From CAVQZA01 sp963718355 (lineage in GTDB: Bacteria; Actinomycetota; Thermoleophilia; Gaiellales; Gaiellaceae), in assembly GCA_963718355.1 (NCBI GenBank), contig CAVQZA010000016.1, positions 124,001-188,000 of the forward strand: a DNA stretch of 64,000 bases, given 5' to 3'. Of this stretch, positions 57,398-64,000 are shown piece after piece. Both the position numbers and the translations under genes were made by a program. How positions within the stretch are numbered: position 1 is the stretch's first letter; each line of letters starts with the position of its first letter. The notes below the pieces were generated by a model. The model saw only the letters and a list, made by a program, of their open reading frames with translations, was not told the origin of the DNA and did not search any database.

Positions 57398-58804
57398 ATG
57401 GATGTTGACGTAGCCGTGCTCGGCGGCGGGCCGGGCGGATACACCGCCGCGATCCGCGCCGCGCAGCTCGGTGGCAAGGTGGCCTGCATCGAGCGCGAGC
57501 CCGAGCTCGGCGGCACCTGCCTGCGCGTCGGGTGCATCCCGACGAAGGCCTGGGTGCAGACCGCGTTCTCGCTGAAGGAGGCGGAGCACACCTTTCCGCT
57601 GCTCGGCGTGAAGGTCGGCGCGCCCCAGCTCGACTTCGTGATCGCCAACGAGTGGAAGGACAAGGTCGTCAAGCAGATGACGACCGGCGTCGCCGGCCTG
57701 TTCAAGGCGAACGGCGTCGAGTGGGTGAAGGGCGTCGGCACGTTCAAGGACGCCAACACGATCGTCGTCGACGGCGGCGAGGACGTGACCTTCAAGAGCG
57801 CGATCGTCGCGACCGGCTCCTTCCCCATCGTGCCGCCGATCGACGGGCTCGACTCGCCTCGCTGCGTCGACTCGACAGGCCTGCTCGCCCAGACCGAGGT
57901 GCCCAGGCGGCTCGTGGTGCTCGGCGGCGGGATCATCGGCTGCGAGTTCGCCTCGATCCTCAACCGCTTCGGCAGCGAGGTCACCGTGATCGAGATGCTC
58001 GACCACCTGATCCCGCTCGAGGACACGGATGCCGGCAAGGAGCTCGCGAAGCAGTTCGGCAAGCGCGGGATCACGCTGAACCTCGGCAAGCAGTGCACGA
58101 AGGTCGACGACGACGGCTCGAAGCTCACCGTCCACTTCGGCGAGGGCGAGACGGTCGAGGCCGATCTGATGCTCGTCGCCGTGGGCCGCGCGCCGCTCGT
58201 CGAGGGGCTCGGGCTCGAGGCGATCGGCGTCGCGCTCGACCGGCGCACCGGGATCGCCACCGACGATCACCGCCGCACCAGCGTTGGGCACGTCTACGCG
58301 GTCGGCGACTGCGCCGGGTACTGGCAGCTCGCGCACACGGCGTTCCGCGAGGGCGAGGTCGCCGCCGAGAACGCGATGGGTCACGACTCGATCGTCGACG
58401 CGCGCGCCGTGCCGCGGCCGATCTACACCGATCCGGAGATCGCCGGCGTCGGCCTCACCGAGGCGCAGGCGCGCGAGCAGTACGGCGACGAGGTCGCGGT
58501 CGGCGTCTTCCCGTGGGTCGCGAACGCCCGTGCGGTGATGCAGAACGAGACCGTCGGCTGGGTCAAGTCGATCCACGAGACGCGCTACGGCGAGCTGCTC
58601 GGCCTGATCATGGTCGGGCCGCATGTGACCGACCTGATCGAGGCGGGGGTCGTCGCGATCGACGCCGAGGCGACGGTCGAGACCGTGGCGGACGGGATCG
58701 CCGCGCACCCGACGCTCTCCGAGGCGGTCAAGGAGGCCGGCCTCGTCGCGCTCGGCCGCGCGATCCATCTTCCGCCGAAGCGAAAGGCCGCTGCACAGGC
58801 TTAA
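57398..58804 (+). CDS. lpdA: dihydrolipoyl dehydrogenase (E3)
   Basis: A 468-residue protein from ATG 57398 with an AGGAG-type site at 57389. FAD loop LGGGPGGYTAAIRAAQLG, redox disulfide in GGTCLRVGCIPTK, NAD loop VVLGGGIIGCEFASIL, and the C-terminal active-site His-Glu in AHPTLSEAVKEA. It reoxidises dihydrolipoyl groups of E2. Normal length. Confidence 0.96.
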   Translation: MDVDVAVLGGGPGGYTAAIRAAQLGGKVACIEREPELGGTCLRVGCIPTKAWVQTAFSLKEAEHTFPLLGVKVGAPQLDFVIANEWKDKVVKQMTTGVAGLFKANGVEWVKGVGTFKDANTIVVDGGEDVTFKSAIVATGSFPIVPPIDGLDSPRCVDSTGLLAQTEVPRRLVVLGGGIIGCEFASILNRFGSEVTVIEMLDHLIPLEDTDAGKELAKQFGKRGITLNLGKQCTKVDDDGSKLTVHFGEGETVEADLMLVAVGRAPLVEGLGLEAIGVALDRRTGIATDDHRRTSVGHVYAVGDCAGYWQLAHTAFREGEVAAENAMGHDSIVDARAVPRPIYTDPEIAGVGLTEAQAREQYGDEVAVGVFPWVANARAVMQNETVGWVKSIHETRYGELLGLIMVGPHVTDLIEAGVVAIDAEATVETVADGIAAHPTLSEAVKEAGLVALGRAIHLPPKRKAAAQA

Positions 58805-58865
58805 ATCGCCGCGCAAGTTTTTTTCCGAGGCGGCATCTCAGCTTGCAGGACGTGCCCTCGTCCCA

Positions 58866-58903
58866 CGCCGGGGTCATGCCGCCCGCAGGCCCCGGCGGAT
58901 TTT
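58866..58903 (+). terminator. intrinsic terminator after lpdA
   Basis: CGCCGGGG (58866-58873) pairs with CCCCGGCG (58890-58897), followed by GATTTT (58898-58903). It is about 60 bases after the stop of lpdA. A T7 run at 58818-58824 lies earlier without a clear stem. Confidence 0.65.
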
Positions 58904-59135
58904 CTCCCAGGAAACACCACCTTGCCGCAGAGGTGGTGTTTCCGCGGTCCCGTGCGCCCTGGCCGGCGTCGGCTCCCGCCTGGCGGAGCCCGGCTCCGCC
59001 GACGCCTGACGCCGCCACGGGCACGGTACTCTCCGGGCCCGTATTCCCATACTGTGCCCTCCGGCCCCCGCACCCGTGGCGGCGCCCCAGGACACACGGA
59101 GGGCGTGCTAGCCTCGCCCAAAGGAAAGGAGCCAG
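58904..59135. other. hairpin-rich non-coding region between lpdA and hisC genes
   Basis: No supported gene lies in 58805-59135. Besides the terminator, three strong stems follow. First, GGAAACACCACCT (58910-58922) with AGGTGGTGTTTCC (58931-58943), 13 perfect pairs and an 8-base loop. Second, GGCGTCGGC (58965-58973) with GCCGACGCC (58998-59006), with an alternative GGCTCC/GGAGCC inside. Third, GCCGCCACGGG (59011-59021) with CCCGTGGCGGC (59073-59083), enclosing a second 10-bp helix (59019-59028 with 59050-59059). I could not match it to RNase P, tmRNA, 6S or SRP RNA. Confidence 0.45.
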
Positions 59136-59354
59136 ATGGCCGTGTTCAACAAGAAAAACGCAATGATCGGCTGGGCCGTGATCGAGGCTGCGCGCCTCGC
59201 CTCCGGGCGTCGCGAGAAGGCCGTAGTCGAGGAGGACAAGAAGCCGAGGCACGTGCGCAAGGCGGTCGCCGCGGCGACCGCTGCCGTCGTCGCCGTCGGC
59301 GGGATCGCTGCGATCCGCCGGCGTATCGGCGCGGGTCCGGGCCCGGGGGAGTGA
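59136..59354 (+). CDS. small basic protein with one membrane helix
   Basis: A 72-residue protein from ATG 59136 with AAAGGAG upstream. A charged middle (RREKAVVEEDKKPRHVRKAV) separates two weakly hydrophobic parts: IGWAVIEAARLA and AAATAAVVAVGGIAAIRRR. The second could be a membrane helix. No family recognised. Its stop overlaps the GTG of hisC. Confidence 0.55.
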   Translation: MAVFNKKNAMIGWAVIEAARLASGRREKAVVEEDKKPRHVRKAVAAATAAVVAVGGIAAIRRRIGAGPGPGE

Positions 59355-60457
59355 CCGGCTCCTTCTCGTTCCGCCCGCCGGTCGAGGCGCTCGTCCCGTA
59401 CGAGCCCGGCAAGCCGATCGAGGATGTGCAGCGCGAGCTCGGGCTCGAACGCGTCGTCAAGCTCGCGTCCAACGAGGGACCGTTCGGGCCGTTTCCGGCC
59501 GCGCTCGAGGCGATTGCGCGCTGTGCCGGGGATCTCAACCGCTATCCGGACGGCGGCACCTACCGGCTTCGCGCCGCACTCGCCGAGCTCCACGGTGTGC
59601 CGTCCGAGCAGGTCGCGGTCGGGGCGGGCGCCGACGGCGTGATCGACTCGCTCGTCCAGGCCGCGCTCGGGCCGGGCGACGAGCTCGTGACCGGCTGGCC
59701 GTCGTTCCCGAGCTATGCGATCGACGCGCTCAAGATGGGTGCGACGCCGGTGCGCGTACCGCTCACCGAGAATCGCTTCGATCTCGGCGCGCTGCTCGCG
59801 GCCGTTACCCCGCGGACGAAGCTCATCGCGATCTGCAACCCGAACAACCCGACCGGGACGAAGATCGGACGCGCCGAACTCGACGAATACTTCGCTGCCG
59901 TCCCGGATCACGTCGTCACGGTCCTCGACGAGGCCTACTTCGAGTACGTGGTCGATCCGGACTACCCCGACGGGATCGAGGAGCACGTCAAGGCAGGGCG
60001 GCGCGTCCTCGTCCTGCGGACGTTCTCGAAGATCTACGGACTCGCGGGGCTCCGCGTCGGCTACGGTGTCGGCCCGGCCGATGTCGTCACCGCCGTGAAC
60101 AAGCTCAAGCGCGCCTTCGACGTCACGACGCCGGCCCAGGAGGCCGCGCTCGCGAGCCTCGGCGACACGGCCGAAGTCGAGCGCCGGCGTGCCGTGAACG
60201 CCGAGCAGCGCTCGGTCGTCGAGCGGACGCTCCGCGAGCACGGCCTAGAGCCGGCTTCAGGCGCAGTCGCGAACTTCCTCTACGTGGACACCGGCCGCGA
60301 CGCGGGAGAGGTATTCCAGGAGCTGTTGCGGCTCGGGGTGATCGTCCGTCCGCTCGGCGCGTTCGGCGCAACGGAGGCCATTCGTGTCACTGTCGGCTCG
60401 CCCGGCGAGAACGCATTTCTCGCCGAGGCGCTGGGCCGGCTCGTGCCCGCGTCCTAG
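59351..60457 (+). CDS. hisC: histidinol-phosphate aminotransferase
   Basis: A 368-residue protein from GTG 59351. PLP fold type I landmarks: KLASNEGPFGPFPAALEAI, NPNNPTGT, DEAYFEYV, the Schiff-base Lys227 in FSKIYGLAGLRVGYG, and the C-terminal IRVTVGSP-like Arg motif. It makes histidinol phosphate in histidine synthesis; aromatic aminotransferase activity is possible for this family. No other his gene is in the window. Confidence 0.9.
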   Translation: MTGSFSFRPPVEALVPYEPGKPIEDVQRELGLERVVKLASNEGPFGPFPAALEAIARCAGDLNRYPDGGTYRLRAALAELHGVPSEQVAVGAGADGVIDSLVQAALGPGDELVTGWPSFPSYAIDALKMGATPVRVPLTENRFDLGALLAAVTPRTKLIAICNPNNPTGTKIGRAELDEYFAAVPDHVVTVLDEAYFEYVVDPDYPDGIEEHVKAGRRVLVLRTFSKIYGLAGLRVGYGVGPADVVTAVNKLKRAFDVTTPAQEAALASLGDTAEVERRRAVNAEQRSVVERTLREHGLEPASGAVANFLYVDTGRDAGEVFQELLRLGVIVRPLGAFGATEAIRVTVGSPGENAFLAEALGRLVPAS

Positions 60458-60513
60458 TTTTGGCCGGGTTTTAGCGCGTGGCCTGAGGACAACTGTTAGC
60501 GTCTCGCCGGCCC

Positions 60514-61734
60514 GTGCCAGCCTCCTCGCTCCGGCGTCAGCTCGACCTCCTGCGCCAGCCAGGCGGCTTTCGCCTGCTCTTCTTCGCGACCCTCGCCTCC
60601 GGGATCGGGACGTGGCTCGCGGCGATCGCGCTGACGATCAACATCTACGACCTGACCGGCTCGGCGTCGTGGGTCAGCGGCCTCCTGATTGCGGACTTCC
60701 TGCCGACTGTGGTGATCGGCCTCTTCCTCGGCTCGCTGATCGACCGGCTCCAGCGCAAGCGGCTGATGATCGGCGCGGACCTGCTGCGGCTCGCCGTCTT
60801 CGCCGTGCTCCCGTTCACCTCGAGCGCGACGGCGATCGTCGTCCTGGCCGGCGTCACGGGCATCGCCAACGGCTTCTTCCGGCCCGCCGTCTACGCGGGC
60901 CTGCCGAACCTCGTCGACGACTCAGAGCTCTCCTACGCGAGCTCCCTCTTCCAGAGCGCCGACAACGTCACGTGGGGGATCGGCCCGCTGATCGGCGGGG
61001 CGCTTGTCGGCATCTCGGGGCCGCATCTCGCGTACTGGGTGAACGCGGTCACGTTCGGGATCTCGGCGCTCCTCCTCTCACAGATTCCTCACCGCGCGTT
61101 GCAATCGGCGCAGGCGCTTTCGCGCGGCCACTTCAACGATCTCGCCGACGGGCTGCGCGTGGTCCTGCGCTCGCCGGCGCTGCTCGCGGTGCTGATCGCC
61201 TGGAGCATCGCGATGTTCGGGAACGCGGCGATCAACGTCTCGGAGGTGGTGCTCGCGACGGTCACGTTCAACGCGGGTGCATTCGGCTTCGGCGTCCTCG
61301 CGGCGTCGGCGGGAATCGCGCTCACGGTCGGGAGCGTCGGCGCGCCGGGGCGGATCGAGCGCTTCGGGATCGCGCGGGTCTACGGCGTCGGGATCGCGCT
61401 GATGGCGGTCGGCGTGCTCGGCGCGGCGCTCTCGCCGAACGTGTGGATCGCCTCGGTGTTCGTGCTGCTGACGGGTACCGGCAACGGGGCCGGGGGTGTC
61501 TGCAACGCGCTGCTCGTGCAGCGGGGAGCCCCTGACGTCTTCCGCGGCCGCGTCTTCACGCTGATCATGAGCGTGAACTACGTCTTCCTCGGGCTCGGCA
61601 TGGCCCTCACCGGCCCGATCACGAACATGGTCGGCGCGCGCTGGGTCTGGGCAGCGGCGGCCGCGCTGTACGGCGTCTCGGCCGTGGTCGGCTACGTCCT
61701 CGTCCGGCGCGCGAAGGGCGTCGACGACGCGTGA
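60514..61734 (+). CDS. MFS transporter (MDR-type, 12 helices)
   Basis: A 406-residue protein from GTG 60514. Twelve hydrophobic segments; the first reads FRLLFFATLASGIGTWLAAIALTINIYDLTGS, typical of the enterobactin-exporter/macrolide-efflux branch of MFS. The cytosolic signature between helices 2 and 3 is FLGSLIDRLQRKRLMIGADLL. Substrate unknown. Its stop overlaps the meaB GTG. Confidence 0.9.
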   Translation: MPASSLRRQLDLLRQPGGFRLLFFATLASGIGTWLAAIALTINIYDLTGSASWVSGLLIADFLPTVVIGLFLGSLIDRLQRKRLMIGADLLRLAVFAVLPFTSSATAIVVLAGVTGIANGFFRPAVYAGLPNLVDDSELSYASSLFQSADNVTWGIGPLIGGALVGISGPHLAYWVNAVTFGISALLLSQIPHRALQSAQALSRGHFNDLADGLRVVLRSPALLAVLIAWSIAMFGNAAINVSEVVLATVTFNAGAFGFGVLAASAGIALTVGSVGAPGRIERFGIARVYGVGIALMAVGVLGAALSPNVWIASVFVLLTGTGNGAGGVCNALLVQRGAPDVFRGRVFTLIMSVNYVFLGLGMALTGPITNMVGARWVWAAAAALYGVSAVVGYVLVRRAKGVDDA

Positions 61735-62723
61735 GCGCGCGCAAGGTGTGGACGCGTGAGGAGCTCGTCGCAGGGGTCCGCGCCGGCGACACGCGGGCGC
61801 TCGCGCGGGCGATCAGCCTCGTCGAGAACGGCGATCCGCTCTCGTACGAGCTCGTACGCGAGCTGTACCCGGACACGGGCAAAGCCTACGCAGTGGGCAT
61901 CACCGGGCCACCCGGCGTCGGCAAGTCGACGCTGATCAGCGGGCTCGTTCGCCACGTGCGCGCGGCGGAGCGGACGGTCGGCGTGATCTCGGTCGATCCG
62001 TCGAGCCCGTTCACCGAGGGCGCGTTGCTCGGCGACCGGATTCGGCTCGCCGACCACTTCCTCGATCCGGGCGTCTTCATCCGCTCGATGGGGACGCGCG
62101 GCCACCTCGGTGGGCTCGCCGAGGCGACGCTGCAGGCGCTGCTCTTGCTAGACGCGTCCGGAAAGGACACGGTGTTCCTGGAGACCGTCGGCGCGGGCCA
62201 GAGCGAGGTCGAGGTGATCGGGATCGCCGACACCGTCGTGCTCGTGCTGATGCCCGGCTCCGGCGACTCGGTGCAGGCGCTGAAGGCCGGGATCATGGAG
62301 ATTCCCGACGTGATCGCGATCAACCGCATGGACGAGCCGACTGCGAAGACGATGCTGAACGAGGTGCGCTCGATCCTCGCGCTCGACCCGGAGCGCGCCT
62401 GGAAGCCGCCGATCGTGCTCGTCGAGGCGCAGCGCGGCGAGCACGTGGCCGAGCTCTGGGAACAGATCGAGGCGCATCGCGCCCATCTCGAGTCGGAGGG
62501 GATGCTGGAGGAGCGCCGCGGCAGGAATCTCGCGGGCGAGGTGTTCTCGGTCGCCTCGCTGCGGGCGAAGGCGGTGCTCGAACGCGCTGTGGCCGACGAC
62601 CCGGAGCTGTCGCGGCTTCTCGACGCGGTGCGCCGCCGCGAGCTCGACCCGCTCACCGCCGTTCGCGAGATCATGGAGAAGGTGTTCAAGGTTGGCGACG
62701 AGCGAAGCACCCACGCTCGCTGA
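61731..62723 (+). CDS. meaB: MeaB/ArgK-type GTPase, chaperone of methylmalonyl-CoA mutase
   Basis: A 330-residue protein from GTG 61731. P-loop GPPGVGKST (residues 59-67), DPSSPFTEGALLGDRIRL, ETVGAGQSEVEV and the nucleotide-specificity motif INRMD are all present. MeaB-type G proteins load and protect adenosylcobalamin on methylmalonyl-CoA mutase. No mutase gene is in this window, so the partner lies elsewhere. It ties this genome to B12 use, as does the riboswitch operon. Confidence 0.93.
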   Translation: MSARKVWTREELVAGVRAGDTRALARAISLVENGDPLSYELVRELYPDTGKAYAVGITGPPGVGKSTLISGLVRHVRAAERTVGVISVDPSSPFTEGALLGDRIRLADHFLDPGVFIRSMGTRGHLGGLAEATLQALLLLDASGKDTVFLETVGAGQSEVEVIGIADTVVLVLMPGSGDSVQALKAGIMEIPDVIAINRMDEPTAKTMLNEVRSILALDPERAWKPPIVLVEAQRGEHVAELWEQIEAHRAHLESEGMLEERRGRNLAGEVFSVASLRAKAVLERAVADDPELSRLLDAVRRRELDPLTAVREIMEKVFKVGDERSTHAR

Positions 62724-63891
62724 CATCGAGGCGGCGCGCGCCCGGATCGACGGGATCGCACGCGTCACGCCGGTGTTCGGCTCGGAGACCCTCTCGCGGA
62801 TGACGGGGCGCTCGGTGCTGCTGAAGGCCGAGAACCTCCAGCGGACGGGCTCGTTCAAGGTGCGCGGCGCCGTGAACAAGATCCACTCGCTCTCGGCGGC
62901 GGAGCGCGCCGCGGGCGTCGTCGCGGCCACCGCGGGGAACCACGGCCAGGCCGTCGCCTGGGCGGCGCGCGAGGCGCGGATCGCGGCGACGATCTTCATG
63001 CCGCGCGACACGCCGATGGCCAAGGTCGAGGCGACGCGCACCTACGGGGCGCGGATCGAGTCCGACCACGAGAGTCTCGAGGCTGCGTTCGAGGCAGCGA
63101 TCGCCTTCGGCCACGCGACGGGCGCGACGTTCCTCCACGGCTTCGAGGACGAGCACGTGATCGCGGGCCAGGGCACGATCGGGATCGAGCTGGCCGAGCA
63201 GGTGCCGGAGGCGGGAACCGTGGTGATCCCGCTCGGCGGGGGCGGGCTCGCCTCGGGCGTCGCGATCGCGCTGCGCTCGCTACGGCCCGAGCTGCGGCTC
63301 GTCGGCGTCCAGGCCGCGGCGTGCGCGCCGCTCGCCGGCGGCACGGCGTACGGCTACACGATCGCCGAGGGAATCGCGGTCAAGAATCCCGGCGAAATGA
63401 CCTCCGCGATCGTCCGCGAGCACCTCGACGACATCGTCACCGTGACGGACGAGGAGATCTCGGCCGCGATCGTGCTGCTCGTCGAGCGGACGAAGCTGCT
63501 AGTCGAGGGCGCGGGAGCCGCCGGTGCCGCGGCGCTGCTCGCGGGGAGGGTCGGCGGCGGCGAGGAGCCGGTGACGGTGATCCTCTCCGGCGGCAACATC
63601 GACGCGACGCTGCTGATCACGGTGATGCGGCACGGCCTCACGGTCGCCGGCCGCTACCTCGTCGTGCGCACCCGCATCTCGGATCGCCCCGGCTCGCTCG
63701 CGACGCTCCTCGACCTGATCGCCGAGGAACGGGTCAGCGTCGTCTCGGTGGAGCACCACCGCGAGGGGATGTCGCTCTCGCTCGCCGAGACGGAAGTCGC
63801 GCTCACGCTCGTCACCCGCGACGAGGACCACTGCACGTCGCTACTCGAGGCGATGCGCGTCGGCGGCTACAGCCCCGAACGCCTTCGCTAG
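62692..63891 (+). CDS. ilvA: threonine ammonia-lyase with C-terminal ACT domain
   Basis: A 399-residue protein from TTG 62692, overlapping meaB by 32 bases with GGAGAAGG upstream. PLP Lys56 in RTGSFKVRGAVN, a glycine loop GGGGLASG and a later GAGAAGAAALL are the type II PLP pattern. Residues about 325-399 form an ACT domain (RTRISDRPGSLATLLDLIAEERVSVVSVEHHREG). It deaminates threonine to 2-oxobutyrate. The length fits the short TdcB/IlvA type; whether it is biosynthetic or catabolic is open. Confidence 0.93.
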   Translation: MATSEAPTLADIEAARARIDGIARVTPVFGSETLSRMTGRSVLLKAENLQRTGSFKVRGAVNKIHSLSAAERAAGVVAATAGNHGQAVAWAAREARIAATIFMPRDTPMAKVEATRTYGARIESDHESLEAAFEAAIAFGHATGATFLHGFEDEHVIAGQGTIGIELAEQVPEAGTVVIPLGGGGLASGVAIALRSLRPELRLVGVQAAACAPLAGGTAYGYTIAEGIAVKNPGEMTSAIVREHLDDIVTVTDEEISAAIVLLVERTKLLVEGAGAAGAAALLAGRVGGGEEPVTVILSGGNIDATLLITVMRHGLTVAGRYLVVRTRISDRPGSLATLLDLIAEERVSVVSVEHHREGMSLSLAETEVALTLVTRDEDHCTSLLEAMRVGGYSPERLR

Positions 63892-64000
63892 CCGCCGCAG
63901 CGACGGAACTCGATCGTGCGGCCCTTCCAGGTTTCGATTCCGCCCAGGACAGGGTGGGCGTCGAGACCCGCGGCCTGGAGGACGCTCGCTGCGATCGCCG
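63888..64000 (-). CDS. rhodanese-like domain protein, C-terminal fragment (5' beyond window)
   Basis: The minus strand is open from the window edge to a TAG at 63890-63888. The translated end reads AIAASVLQAAGLDAHPVLGG then IETWKGRTIEFRRCG, the C-terminal helix and VxxLxGGIxxW signature of rhodanese domains (also found in metallo-beta-lactamase/rhodanese fusions). Its stop overlaps the convergent threonine ammonia-lyase stop. The active-site Cys lies outside the window. Confidence 0.55.
   Translation of the reverse strand, partial: AIAASVLQAAGLDAHPVLGGIETWKGRTIEFRRCGG

Overview
The window is very GC-rich, gene-dense bacterial chromosome. Many starts are GTG or TTG, and consecutive genes often overlap by 1-10 bases (GTGA, ATGA and TTGA junctions). 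Gene content points to Actinobacteriota, most likely class Thermoleophilia (Gaiellales/Solirubrobacterales-like): a riboswitch-linked ECF transporter, paired DUF1501/DUF1800 genes, CHRD and cupredoxin secreted proteins, and an intein-bearing UvrD/PcrA. The class assignment is inference; the high GC and start-codon use are seen directly. No phage, insertion sequence or CRISPR array is visible.

Layout. 1-3.9 kb: two amino-acid-permease/universal-stress fusions (the first cut by the window edge) and two TrkA-type regulatory proteins. 3.9-7.5 kb: an MprF-like DUF2156 protein, a secreted PQQ-type propeller and two small minus-strand genes. 7.56-12.4 kb: a cobalamin riboswitch followed by six overlapping genes. 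These encode two secreted DUF4430 (transcobalamin beta-like) proteins, the T, fused A and S parts of an ECF transporter, and a secreted alpha/alpha-barrel protein resembling the transcobalamin alpha domain. 12.4-17 kb: a CinA-type domain protein, a TMEM175-like channel and a UvrD/PcrA helicase with a 369-residue intein in the GDPDQ/SIYAFRGAD motif. 17.06-19.7 kb: tRNA-Val, a perfect inverted repeat, a recombinase-like fragment, an ArsR/SRPBCC pair with a candidate operator, a cupin and two DUF1801 genes.

19.75-26.15 kb is a tight six-gene operon: a split PEP-synthase-like phosphotransferase without the pyruvate-binding barrel (the layout of phenylphosphate synthase), a biotin carrier protein, a PycB/OadA-like carboxyltransferase, a HAD phosphatase and a quinone-oxidoreductase-like MDR protein. 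26.2-29.8 kb: small membrane and DUF4232-like proteins and a MarR regulator divergent from an MMPL exporter. 29.9-36.3 kb: a surface protein of about 2,100 residues with nine Ig-like repeats of about 100 residues. 36.3-39.3 kb: a minus-strand DUF1800-DUF1501-cupredoxin operon. 39.4-40.8 kb: a secreted glycosidase.

40.9-49.7 kb is translation-rich: thrS, an attenuator-like leader, infC, rpmI, rplT, a DUF2332 gene, a SpoU methyltransferase, a SAM methyltransferase, pheS and pheT. 49.7-53.8 kb: a cupredoxin-CHRD protein, a tandem UspA protein, and an ammonium transporter whose leader has a good promoter, a strand-specific terminator and a competing hairpin, followed by two unknown genes. 53.8-58.8 kb: a 2-oxoacid dehydrogenase operon (E1 alpha, E1 beta, E2, GNAT, E3). 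58.8-59.1 kb is a hairpin-rich non-coding stretch. 59.1-64 kb: a small membrane protein, hisC, an MFS transporter, MeaB, threonine ammonia-lyase and the end of a minus-strand rhodanese-like gene.

The strongest candidates for an under-described system are the transcobalamin-like B12 capture operon (7.56-12.4 kb) and the PEP-synthase-like/biotin-carboxyltransferase operon (19.75-26.15 kb).
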